From contig SIJG01000008.1 in assembly GCA_023374025.1 (NCBI GenBank), positions 798,215 to 862,214 on the forward strand: a stretch of DNA of 64,000 nucleotides. The letters are read 5' to 3'. Position numbers and translations under genes: made by a program. This document shows positions 47,132-58,489 of this stretch, piece after piece. The notes beneath the pieces are model-generated. The model worked only from the letters and a program-made list of their open reading frames with translations. It had not been told where the DNA came from and made no database searches. Source of the stretch: Heterodera schachtii (lineage: Eukaryota > Nematoda > Chromadorea > Rhabditida > Heteroderidae). The first letter of the stretch is position 1. Each line of letters opens with the position of its first letter.

Positions 47132-48112
47132 GACGTCCACCTGTTCCTGTCCGATTTGGAACTGATCGCCGATTATATGGACGGAGTTGAAAAGCCGGCG
47201 GCGGTGCAACAAAAACGGCACCAATGGGAGGAGGAGGAGGAAGAAGAAGCGGAGGGAATTACAATTGAACAAATTCTGGAGGAAGAAAGTGACTCATCGG
47301 AGGAAGAGACGGAGGGAGGGGAAGGAAAACATTTGCTGGACAATTTGTACTACAAAACGGAGACAAACACCAGCAGAAGAGGAGGGGCGGAAGAGGAGGG
47401 AAAACGGAAGCAAAACGAAAGTGAAAGTGAAAATGAGCCGAGGGAGGGGGAGAGAGAGGGGGGACAGTGCCAAGGGCAACAAGTGGGCCTGAGGGACGAC
47501 TACTTGGCCAAGTTCGAGCAGCCAATGCGCCATCTGGTGAACGAAAAACTGAATCGCGAGATTGGCGAGTTGGTCAAACTGCTGGCCAACGACACCACAA
47601 ATGGCCCCCGGCGGAACTGTCTCAGCGACACGGAAATCAGAGGGGTGAATGAAAACGGGCACATTAAAATGGGCGGGCGCCTTTCGATTAAATACGCCGC
47701 ATAGAAATGAAAAGTCCGTTTTCTATGTTATTAATTTGACATGCCCTCCCAAACAGTTTGGCTTTGTTTGCAGGTGGTTCTGCTCAGTGTGTACCTTCTC
47801 GGCTATCATTTCACTGTCCAACTGATTGACTTCGGACAGCGCCTTCTCTCTCTGTTCAGTGCCTACCACAAATTGCATGAACAGTTAAACGAAGGCGGCA
47901 ACGCTTTGATCAGAAAACTTGGGCCGGCAAAAATGGCGCAAAAGGGCGAAACAATTCACCAAATGACAAAGCATTTGTACAGCGGGGAACAGCAGCAGGA
48001 CAAAGTCATTGTGGAGCAAGAGCGTTTTTTGGAGGTGGTGGAGCAGGTGGGCGATCAGAACAGCGGAAATCAAAGGCCAAATGTCGGAGAGAATAATGGG
48101 AGGGTTTTCTGA
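47132..48112 (+). CDS. Unrecognised acidic protein with a hydrophobic segment
   Basis: Two exons, 47132-47644 and 47774-48112, join in phase 0 (AGAGGG|gtgaat ... tttgcag|GTGGTT) and reach a stop at 48110-48112. Exon 1 reads DVHLFLSDLELIADYMDG, then a strongly acidic block (WEEEEEEEAEG, EEESDSSEEETEGGEG) and YLAKFEQPMRHLVNEKLNRE. Exon 2 begins with a hydrophobic VVLLSVYLLGYHF, then a helical Gln/Glu-rich tail. Exon 1 starts at an acceptor (tctcaacag) with stops upstream in frame, so a 5' exon is missing. A signal-peptide-like ATG exon at 46919 (MNFNFLLKKLFPFFTLSIF) lies upstream, but its phase does not fit directly. I recognise no family. Confidence 0.5.
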
Positions 48113-48948
48113 GCAATTTCCGGCATTTCAAATTAAATTTGTTGGCATTTTGGGGTTTCATTTGAAATGTTTTATCATTTGCTAAATTCTCCCATTGTCC
48201 GTTTATTCTGTCAAAGTGCTCAAATGACTTGGATCACTTTTCAAGAAATGGTCGTTCATTCAGCGGATTATTCTCAAGAAAAAAGCGCCACAAAGTCACA
48301 AATATCAAACAAAAGGCAGCCGACACGCGGACAATGTGCTGTGGGCGACATTCAATCGGACCACGGGTACGGTACCGCTGCTGCTGTAGGGAAATACTGT
48401 ACTGGCCAAGGGAATCGTATCGTATCGCCGCACCTTAAGACATTGATTTGCTTCGAATTTTTTATTTCTGACGATTTTCTAATTTATTTTATTTTTTACT
48501 AAATTTATGCAAATTTTCAAAAATGTTTCCAAATTTTCCCTTAAATGATCACTTTTTTCAAATTAAGCCAGTATCAATATCAATTAGCATTGTTTTTAGG
48601 AAGAACTTTCCTTGACTTTGTCGAATTTCGCCAACGCTTTAAAATATTCACAAAGTTTGGCCTTTTCTTTCGTTTTTTTTTCGGTTTAATCTTTTTTAAG
48701 AAATAAAAATTTGGTGCAACGGCACAACGAAAAGAATGGAAGGGACGGGAAAGGTTTTGTGATGGAAATCAATCATTTGGCTGATTGGGTAATTTGGGGG
48801 GGGGGGGTAATTAGGAAAAATTAAATTGTATTTCGAAAAAGGTATTTTTGACCACTGTCTTTTAAAAGAAAAATTTGGCAATTTATTTAATTTTAATTTT
48901 TAATTTAATTGAATTTTAAATGAAAATTCGGTCGGCCTTTAGACACGG
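48113..48948. other. Spacer before the cysteine protease
   Basis: Mostly AT-rich. A more GC-balanced patch at about 48330-48432 (ggtacggtaccgctgctgc) shows no domain. A nine-base-plus G run lies at about 48796. A missing first exon (signal peptide and pro-region) of the protease could lie here, but I cannot identify it. Confidence 0.4.
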
Positions 48949-50487
48949 GGCGAACTCCGACGGTCAAAGCTTTTGTCGAGGGAAATTTTTGAGAAAGGCG
49001 ACCAAGGACTGATCGGACACATTGGCTATGAGAAGACGCAGAAAAGAGGCAGAAGACGGCGAATTGGCGAAATGCACGCGACGCCCGAATTTGCGGATTG
49101 GCGAGGCAAAAAATTGAAAAAAAATTAATTAATTAATCAATCAATTAAAATTAATTAGCAAATAAAAAATGAAAATAATGACAAACAGACAAATGAAAAT
49201 CCTTTTCAAATTCAGTGAGAGGTGTGGTCACTGAAGTGAAAGATCAGGTGCTTTTCTTCCCATTTTACGTTTAATTCAGGCTTTTATTTTAAAATTTAAA
49301 ATCCAAAAAAAAATTCACAAAATTATTTTAAAACCAAAATAAAATTGCGCAAATATTTCTTTCCCAAAAAGGGCACTTGCGGTTCGTGCTGGGCATTTGC
49401 CGCCACCGCAGCATTGGAAAGTCAAATTGCGCTGAAGAAGGGCAAACTGTACGACCTTTCGGAGCAGCAGTGTTTGGACTGTAGCCGAAAATACGGTAGC
49501 GACGGATGCGCCGGCGGATTGCCAGAAGCGGTGAGAATCACTCCAACCAAAAATAGGACAAATCGTAATTGGGTTATTAGGTAATTAGGGATTTTTCATA
49601 AAACATTTTGGGGACGGCGCGGAAACAACCGCCTCATTAATAAATAAATGGCCAATATTATGTCGGTCTAATTTGACAGCCTTTGCATTCTTTCAGTGTT
49701 TTGCGTACATGCTCAATGAATACAAAATGGGGAAGCACGAGTACGGTATTGACCAAGAGTACGATTATCCTTACCAAGAATCGGTAAAAGGCAAATGGGA
49801 AACGGTGGCACACATTTCGGTTGTCATCATTTGAGGACGAGGACAAACGGTGCCATTACGAGGCCAAAGCGGCGGTGGGCGGCTTCAAAATGGTCGGATG
49901 GGACTACGCCACGCGAAACCCAACGGAAAATGGGGAAAATGGGGAGGAACTGCTGAAGAGGGCGGTGGCAAACATTGGGCCAATTGCGGCGGTGGTTAAT
50001 GTGACGTAAGCGAAGGCAATTAATTAATTAATTGGCAATAAAAGGAAAAAGCAATTAATTAATTAAGCGAGAAATTCAATTTTTACAAAGACGGAGTGTT
50101 TTATGACAAATATTGCAACAGAGCAAAAGACAAGCACGGTGAGTAGAAAACAAAAGCCAAAAGAAAAGAAAAACGAATTTTCAGCGGTTACGGTCGTTGG
50201 CTACGGTAAAACGGAGAAAGGCGAGGAATTTTGGCTAGTGAAGAACAGTTGGGGCAAAGAGTGGGGCCAAAACGGTGCCATTTTGCTGATAATTACCCGT
50301 AATTCATTCCTTCGTCGCAGGGTATGTGCTGATGGCACGGAACAGAGGCAACAATTGTCTGATCGCCGATCGGACTTTGTATCCGATCATCGACCGGCGC
50401 ATGGAAGTGTTTGAAGGATGGGACGACACAGAGGACAACGAGCAGCAGAATGTGGACGCAGACGCAGAGACGGACAGGGATGATTAG
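48949..50487 (+). CDS. Papain-family (C1A, cathepsin L-like) cysteine protease
   Basis: Lysosomal or secreted endopeptidase; in plant-parasitic nematodes such enzymes act in digestion and parasitism. Exons: about 48949-49105 (propeptide end, TPEFADWR), 49216-49247 ([11 protein letters not shown]), 49372-49530 ([19 protein letters not shown], with active-site Gln and Cys; CAGGLPEA), 49697-49783, 49836-50005, 50068-50138 ([16 protein letters not shown]), 50185-50274 (AVTVVGYG preceded by the catalytic His; [13 protein letters not shown] with the Asn) and 50321-50487. All phases agree. The intron after DWR needs a GC donor (CGAG|gcaaaa). The C terminus carries an unusual acidic tail (about 30 residues, [18 protein letters not shown]). 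The pro-region is short and does not show a clear ERFNIN motif; no signal peptide was located, so 5' exons are probably missing. Confidence 0.88.
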
Positions 50488-51368
50488 AGATGGAGGAGGA
50501 GGAAGAGCGGAAGAATAATGGGAGGGAAGAGGAAGAAGAGGAAAGAGAAAGAAGAGGAAAGCGGAAGAAGAGTGGGAGGAGAGAGGAGAGGAAGAAGAGT
50601 AGGAAGAAAGGAAGGTGGGAGGATGAAGAGGAAAAGAAAGAAGAATGGAAGTGGGAAGAATAGAAAGAAAAGAAGAGAAAGAGGAGGAAAGTGGAAATTC
50701 TTCCACTAATACAGGAAGTGATTGACTAATGGAAAAATAATAAAGATGAAAATAAAAAATGTATTTTTATTAACCGGCAAATCGTCAATGGATTTAAATT
50801 TATTGGCACTAATATTAATTTTCAAAGACATTTATTTGGTGCCATTTATTTACCGACTTTCGGCAATTGCGATTTGGCCAAAATAAACTTCTTCACTTTT
50901 CGTCGCCATTTTGTCTTCGTCATTTTCCATGATCCATCGGCAGAGATCGCCCGCCATTTACAATTAATTTTTGCTGTTTATTCGATTGTCCGCTTCATTA
51001 GTAATGCTCGTCATTGGAATTCGCACCATATGCCCATTAAATGATGCTCATTATGTCGCTAATGGGGCGGGCGGTGCTTTTCTTTCGTCACCGTTTTTGC
51101 CAATGTTTGTTTTGTGTTAACATTTCATCTTTTTGAGCGATCATTGAGCAAAAAAAAAAAAAAAAATTGTTAAGTGAATGGCGAAATAAATGGAAATGCG
51201 ATTGCAAAATAAGCCCAAATTTGGCGCTTCGAATGATCGGCTTAATCCGTCGTCGGAAAATAACAAAAATAATACCGCCGTAAACCAAAACAAACACATT
51301 AAATAATGCGCAATTCTCGCAATTCGTGTTTTTTGGCGGATTATTTGTCCAATAAATTTCGCAAAATG

Positions 51369-51376
51369 TATAAAAG
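51369..51376 (+). promoter_or_regulatory. TATA box of the small secreted protein gene
   Basis: TATAAAAG about 108 bp upstream of the ATG at 51484, in an otherwise AT-rich region; an AT-rich background makes chance matches possible. Confidence 0.45.
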
Positions 51377-51483
51377 GGAAACGAATGAATGGACGGACCA
51401 CGCGCCCCTTTCACTTTCAATTGAAATCACTCCGCCGATCATTCACAAAAGCTCAAAATAATCTCCCGTAAAGCGAACGTAAA

Positions 51484-52060
51484 ATGAGAATGACCCAAGG
51501 CACCAATTTGGACACTTTCTGTGCCCTTTTCACTTTCCTTCTGATTGTTGAAGGAACTTTCGGCATTTTTGGCATTGGCAGCAATGACAATGACACAACG
51601 ACGACGACGACGGAGGGAGGGGGAGGGACATCGACGACGACGGCAAAACCAAAGGGAGGAGGGACGGCACACGACGAAAACCATGTAATGAAACACAATT
51701 AAAATAATTAACAAAGACGAGACAGACCAAGGAAATGCATACTAATTGAGCATAATTAAGTCCGATGACTCATCAATTCACGGCAAAGCGCGCGAAAAGC
51801 GACAGCAAACGAACCAACAGCAGCAGCCGAACTTGGAGTCGTACGTTGTGCTTTTCCCCTTAATTAATGCTTTGTCTATGTGCTCATTTGTCAGTTTGCC
51901 CGTATGTGCCACCGGACAGTCGCCCATTGCGCCAATTCCGCCCGCCGGCCCCGTCCTTCCGATCGGCGCCATTCCGCCCACCGTCGTTTGTCTGAAGTGC
52001 CGCCCGCCCAACGGCCCATTGTCCGGGAACAATGGCGCAAATGGGAACAACGGCACTTAA
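51484..52060 (+). CDS. Small secreted Thr/Gly- and Pro-rich protein
   Basis: Three exons (51484-51684, 51761-51837, 51895-52060) join in phase to 147 residues. A signal peptide covers about residues 1-26 (hydrophobic core FCALFTFLLIVEGTFG). After it come Asn/Asp, a Thr run and Gly-rich sequence (TTTTTTEGGGG), then a basic Gln-rich exon (GKAREKRQQTNQQQQ) with a dibasic EKR, then a Pro-rich C-terminal part with VCATG and VCLKC cysteines, ending NGANGNNGT. I know no family for it. Signal peptide, low complexity and small size suit a secreted cuticle, gland or neuropeptide-like product; none of these is proven. Confidence 0.65.
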
Positions 52061-52353
52061 AAGCATTTGCCATGGACACTTTGAAAAAGAGAACTAAATA
52101 AATGCCATGGAAAAAGCATTTGGACGAACGCTGACTAATCATTGCTTCTTCTTTTCTAATTCGTTCGTTTTTCTTCGGTGAAGAAAATTTTATCGCACCA
52201 AATCATTGTGAGCAAAAAATTCATTTGTATGAGTCGCCGTAATAATCCCAAAAATAGCAATTAAAATATGAAGAGGACATATTAAATAGCAGAGACAGGC
52301 ATTTTTAGAGATGTTTCTGTTACCAATTTGAATATTAAATCACCAAATGCCAT

Positions 52354-52832
52354 TTATTCATTTGCCCATTTCGGCACTTCCTTTTCCCTTTCTTCTAAAT
52401 CGGCTGCTTCGTGACCATTTTTTCTTCCATTCTCTTCTTCCTTCGATGATGGGATGAATTTGGCGGAGTATTTGACTTGGCGTTCCGTTTGGACCAGCCT
52501 TTGATTGTTTTTATTTTTTTAATTCATTAGTGATCAATTATCTTTTAAATGCCCTTCTCTTCCTTCGTTTGTTTTATTAATTCATTAGTGATCAATTATC
52601 AGTTTTTTTTTTGCCTTTTCTTTTACCTCCGATTTGTCTTCCTCATTTTGATGTGTTTGTTGGGCCGTTTCACCTCGTGGAACAGTTTCGACTTGTGCTG
52701 TGATCGGTGCGTGTCCACACTTGTGTATTTCGTCCGAGTGAACGCTTTGGGACGACGGGCGGACGAAAGGGCGACAAAAATGAGCAAAAACAAAGCAAAA
52801 ATGGACACAAATTGGGTGGGACTGATTCTCAT
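52354..52832 (-). CDS. Small secreted basic/charged protein
   Basis: Two exons (52627-52832 and 52354-52498) join in phase (CGGAG|gtaaaa ... aaag|GCTGG) to give 116 residues. Residues 1-25 form a signal peptide (MRISPTQFVSIFALFLLIF.ALSSA). The mature part begins RRPKAF, is rich in Lys/Arg/His in its first half (KLFHEVKRPNKHIKMRK) and in Glu in its second (KEEENGRKNGHEAADLEERE). It has no cysteines, so no disulfide fold is expected. I recognise no family. It is convergent with the secreted-protein gene at 51484-52060, with about 290 bp between the two stops. Confidence 0.65.
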
Positions 52833-55357
52833 TTTAGGGGGAGGAATTATTTGAAATGCATTTTCGAGAAAATGTCACCGCATTTATACGGACAAATGGA
52901 CACAAAATGGAGGGGGGGGGCGGACAAAATGTCCCAAATTTAGGACGAATTTACCTAATGAATTAAAAAGTGTCAGGCGGTGGAAAATGGCGAACAAAGA
53001 AAATGGCGGAGTGAGGCCAATTAAGCAAAACGAAGTGCGGATTTAGCAGCAAAAATCAGTGAAGAAAATGGAGGACGAAGGAGCGGTGGCCTTGACACGA
53101 CACAACGCCAATCCGTTCAAATTTAAAAAAGAACGCATTTTTATATTTGTTAAAAAATAAAATAATTTGGATTCATTTTATAAAAAAATTTATCTATATA
53201 AGACAAAGTTGAAGCAGGGTTTGACCAATGCAAAGGTCGAAAAGGGCGATTTTTTCAATTTCTCTATTCCGTTTACAATCCGGAATTGTTCCGGTTTTCC
53301 TCCCGAGTGTCCGGAATTTCATCCGGCTGGCTAGTGTTTGTGTATTAAATGTGTTTTCGACCGGTTTATTATTAACCGGTAATCGATTAAACTGTTAATA
53401 AACCATTTTTTAATGTTTATGAATTTCATTTGTATTTTCCGTAATCACATTGGTTAAACCGGTTTTGACAATAAAACATGAAAAAATATTTACGAAACAA
53501 TAGAAATGCACGTAAAATTTTCCGGAATTGTATTTAGAATTTAACTTTTGTATTTCCTACGTGAATTTTGAGTTTCTTTCAGTTTTTGTATTTTCAGCTA
53601 AAAATATTTGCGTAAACGTTTAAACTTTTGCAAATAATTTTGTAGAAACTTTTGTAATTGTTGAAAAGGTTTAAACATTTGCAAAAAACATTATCAAACA
53701 GACGGCCAAAATAATTCTGAATTTTCTAATTGCATCAGAATAATTCTGATACCACTGATAAGTATCAAAATTTTCAGAATTGTTCTGGTTTCTTCTGAAT
53801 ATAATTAAACTTTGTCATATTACTGATTTTACAAATTATTATGATAATTCTGAATTCACCCGAATAATTTTCTAATTACCTAATTAAAAGTTTCAGAAAA
53901 ATGCAAATTCTAATCAGAAATATAAAAATGCATTTCAATGTGAAAATCAAAAGAATGATAGTCTCTCGTGTTCTCCGGTAGCCTTTTGCACTTTCAATTC
54001 GGTTCATTTCTCTGATTTGGTTTCTCGTAATTAGGCTCTTCGGTTTGGTACCGAACCAAAACTCGGAAGCCGTCCAATTTGTAAATATATATAAAAAGGT
54101 GAAATATTTTAATTTGTTTTTGTATTTCAGTTTCAGACAGTTTGAAAAGAAAAATAAATTCAACAATAAAAGCTTACCCCATCAATTCATTCATCATTCA
54201 TCTTTCATTCATTATTCATTCATTTTTATTCATTCCTTTATTATTCATTCATCGCTTTTCCTCAATTTAAATTGTTAAACGCTTATAATTACGAAAAGTT
54301 TGACATTGGTTTCGCATTCGTAAAGATAATGAATACCATTACTGTTATTATTGTTGGTATTAATATTATTATAATTATGCAATCATAAAAAGGCACCGTT
54401 CGAGCGGAGCGGCGGCGAATGGCGCGGCAGACGGACTGACCTGAAAAGGGAAGGGCGTAAAATGGGAGTGATTTGTTGGTGTTAGTAGTGATCAGTGATT
54501 GATCGCTTCGTCCCCCCCCCCCTCCGATCGCATTTGCTGCCCATTGATACGCCGCCTTTGTGTCGTTCTTCCGATCGGCACTTTGTCGTCCGTCCATTAA
54601 CTGCTCCCGTTCTGTTCCCGAATGGATAGTAATGATTAATCGGTGCGCACTTTGCACTTCCATTTCACGCGTCTGCTGCGCGTATAAAACGCAATGTTCG
54701 AATTGCGAATTGCCGTCGATTTGCCCTTTTGCCCGCGGGGGAGGGAATGGAACTGATCCAATCAAAGGCTTCGCAAAAGGCACTTTCAAGTGATCGGAGA
54801 ACATTATTAGGATAATCAGCAAAGGTGATCGGAGTCTTCCTCTCTCTCATTCTCTCGCACTCTCTCCCATTATCTCACTCTCTCTCGGCATCTATCTTCT
54901 TTCTCTCTCTTTCTTTTTCAAAAAATAATTTTGAGCTGATCTTCTCCTATTAAAAATAGCTTCTTTTCAGTGAGCTAAAGCAATAAATTCAACGAATAAA
55001 TTGAATTTGCATTTATTTAGCTTTCCAAAATAAGCATTTATTTTATCATTCATTTATCAATGCTCAATAATATTTTTTTTGTGCATTTATTGCCTTTTTC
55101 GCGCACTTATCGGAGATTTGGCAGAAAAAAGCGGCGAAAAATAAAATAAAAGTACAAATTTATGGCCAATTTTCTTTGACGGAATTCGCAAAGTTTGCCT
55201 TCTTTTTTGACTGCTTTACAAATGTTACAACACATAAAAGTGCACATTTTTTACCATAAAATACGCCGGGGCGGCAAAAGTATAAAAAACAAAATAAAGC
55301 AAAATTTGTGCATTTTATTTTTTATTTAAATTATTATTTTTCCGTTAAGCTTTTAAT
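52833..55357. other. Long AT-rich intergenic stretch with simple repeats
   Basis: No gene I can support. It contains an (ATTC)n tract at about 54183-54252, a (TC)n tract at about 54838-54920 and a C run at about 54513-54522. A minus-strand open frame at 54289-54822 has no domain, and its composition looks incidental. A TATAAAAA at 55281 lies 77 bp upstream of the carboxypeptidase ATG and may be its TATA box. Confidence 0.45.
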
Positions 55358-57989
55358 ATGCGGCATTTCGCTGCTTCTTCCACAGTTTTCGGCCTTTTCT
55401 TTGCTTCGTTTGCTGTCGCCACGGAATTCCTCAACAATAAGGACAAAATTTTGGACCTTCCCGGGTTGGACTTTAAGCCAAACTTTGAGCATTATTCGGG
55501 TAATTATGGAAATGATTAAACAAATTATATTAATTGAGTTTTTAGGCTATTTGAAGGTTTCTGAGGAGCATCAGCTCTTTTATTGGCTGGTCACCTCGCA
55601 GCGAAATGCGTCGGACGACCCTTTGATCTTTTGGTACAACGGCGGCCCCGGCTGCTCGTCACTGCTCGGCCTTTTGTCGGAACATGGGCCGTACTTGGCA
55701 AGTGCAATTCAATTAATGCCAATTATATTTAAATAAGCTAATAAAATACGGATTCCCCTCGCTTTAGGTCAGCTCGGACGGACAAACGATCACCAAAAAT
55801 CCGAGTGCATGGAACAGAAAGGCATCGGTCGTTTACATGGAAGGGCCGGCCGGAGTTGGTAAGTGATCGGTCATTCGTTGAACTTGTTGAACTATTTTGG
55901 AACACATTAGTTGGGAGATGAAGAGTCAATTTCGAATTTGGGCGGTAATTCCTTTGATGATTCCGTCTCTTTGTAATGGAAATTTTATGATTAATTGGGG
56001 AGGGGGTAAAGCAGCAGTAACTTTGAAGTTTATGGTCAAATTTACCTTAAGGCTTTTCATTGGCCGGGAAAGACAAAGCGTGGAGCGATGACAGTGTGAG
56101 TTAAAAACAGAAAGAAAGAAAACAATTAAATCAATTAACTCAATTAATTAATTAATGAACCATTCTCCACAGACATCCCTCGAGAATTACGAGGCGATCA
56201 AGCAGTTCTTCATCAAATTCCCCGAATTCCGTGACCACAACATGTTCATTTCGGGCGAGTCGTACGCCGGCATTTATCTGCCGACATTAGCCGAACGAAT
56301 TGTCGACGGACAAAAGGAATACCCGATCAAATTTAAGGTGCAAAAGGGAAAAGCGGCTAACAAAAAAGTGCAAAAAATCAAAATTTAATCATGTCATTAG
56401 GGAATGGCAATTGGCAACGGATACCACAACATTTCGCTGGAGCAAGACACGCGAATTCGCTACAATTACGCACACGGAATGGTGGACGAGTTGGACTGGC
56501 AACGGATCAAAACTGATCAATGCTCGGGAAACATTGGTCATTAAAAAGAAATGGGAAACAAAAGGACTAATTAATCAGGGACAAACAAAGTTTAGACAGT
56601 TGCAATTTGGCAGATGTGGTCAGTTGGAATGGGACGACAATTAATTAATTAATTGATTAATTAATACAATTTAACAACCCAATTTGAAGGATTTGCCTTC
56701 CGGGTTCAATTATGGACTGAATGTTTATGACATTTACCAAAAATGCGGTAAATGAAAATATTCTTTTTAATAACTATTTAAAAACGGAATTCAGACGGTG
56801 GCCCGGACGAGGAAGGCCGACAATTGGACCAATTAATTGCCAAGCAAAGGGCCGCAAAATGGCCACAAGCCCCGCCGCCGAAATTTGAGTTTCTATCGGA
56901 GGAAAGCGACGTTCAATTGTCGGAATTAAAGTGCGAAAATGGTCAGTCCCGCGCAAACCCATTAGTAAATACTTTAATTTGTTAATGCTTTTTAGTCTAC
57001 GACATGAGAAGCTATCTGAACAAGGCGGAAGGTAAAAGGCGAATAATTTGAAATTTCGAATTAATTTCCCATTTTTAGTCCGCGAAGCTTTGCACGTCTC
57101 ACCGAATGCGCATCAGTGGGCCGAATGCGGGTAAGAAAAAAAAAAAAAACACTCAAAAAAAGAAAATAATAATTTATTAATTAATTCACCCATTTAAGGG
57201 GCATCCACAATTACAAGACACAATACGGTAGGTGGGTTTATGGGATACGGTAACAAATGCAATGCATTCTATGGGAAGTGACAAATTTAAATAAACACAA
57301 AGCCAAAATTGGGATTAGAAATGCAATACAGAGGAGACAACTGATCAGCAGATTACGATCATAAAGCAAATCACTTGGGAGAGGAAAAAAAGAAATGCTA
57401 ATGATGAAATTGAGAAATTGACCCAAAAGAAATTGCTCTAATTGATAAGTGTGTTAAATTTATTGCCCAATTACCTTTTTTGGGTAGGCCAATCAAATTT
57501 TAAAAAGACAAAAACAAAATTTTTTAGAGGGCGTTGAATTCCACGTGAAAAAAGTGCTGAAGGCGGGTGTGCCAGTTCTGCTGTTCTACGGCGACACAGA
57601 CATGCGTTGCAATTTGATTTTGGGCTCTAAATTTTGTGCCAGTCTCGGCATGGAAGTAAAAATACGAGAAAGCCCCCCTAAATTGTTATTACACGAAATT
57701 TAGCTGGAAAAATCGGCCAGGCCGTGGCTTTTCCGAGGCCAAGTGGGCGGCTTTAAGACAATGTACAAAGGCGGACTGACTTTTTTGACAGGTCGAATTC
57801 AAAAGAGACATAATAAAAAAGTTTAAATTTTAAACATTTGCAGTTCGTGGAGCCGGTCATATGGTGAAAATTATATTTAAAAAATGTAAATAATTAAAAA
57901 AAAATTGTCCGTTTTTAAGGTACCCCAAAAGAAAGGCTTCGAACTTTTGCATGTCATCGAAGCATTTATGGAGGGGAAAATCATTTGAG
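55358..57989 (+). CDS. Serine carboxypeptidase (S10, cathepsin A-like)
   Basis: Lysosomal or secreted exopeptidase that removes C-terminal residues from peptides. The first exon (55358-55499) encodes a signal peptide ([20 protein letters not shown]) and [17 protein letters not shown]. Later exons give [20 protein letters not shown] (oxyanion region), [20 protein letters not shown] (rebuilt over a phase-1 intron), [20 protein letters not shown] (nucleophile Ser), [67 protein letters not shown] (catalytic Asp) and GAGHMV (catalytic His), then a C-terminal [15 protein letters not shown] with the stop at 57987-57989. About ten to twelve exons. A short exon near 56610-56640 is uncertain. The complete Ser-Asp-His triad indicates an active enzyme; I cannot name the nematode orthologue. 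Confidence 0.9.
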
Positions 57990-58489
57990 AAAGGGCAATC
58001 ACCAGCTGATAATATGATATGAAATGATATGATAATGATTGAGTGATAATAATTAATCAGAAGGGATGGATGACTCAGCAACAAACGATTTTTAAAACAT
58101 TTTACCAATTTCATATTTATTTTCTTTAAAAATGCTTTTTAAGAAGCTTATTTGGTGCAATAAATCAAACGGCGACAAATTTTAATTTTTAATGGCCAAA
58201 AAAGAAAATAAAAAACAAAAAATTTACATTCCTTTTACAAAATGAATACATAAATTAAACAACGTTTGTATATGTTTTGTGCTGTTCGGGACTAAATTTC
58301 TCAAAACTCAAAATCGGAGACAGAAAAACCATGAAAAACCCGAGAATTTCCCGAGGCGACACTCTCGAGCAGCACTTGGGTTGTGCTATGTGAATGTCGG
58401 CAAATCATTTAGCTTCCATTTTCAAAAGTCTTCTTCCTCCGTTGGATGGCACTTTCGTTTTCCCACTCCCTTCGTCACTTCCCGCCTTT
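57990..58489. other. Spacer between convergent carboxypeptidase and GPCR genes
   Basis: AT-rich 3' sequence. An ATGATAT/TGATAT repeat patch lies at about 58010-58045. Nothing else seen. Confidence 0.45.

Noticed and set aside
54289..54822. 177-codon minus-strand open frame
   Set aside because: No recognisable domain, no partner exons and composition like the surrounding spacer; I could not support it as a gene.
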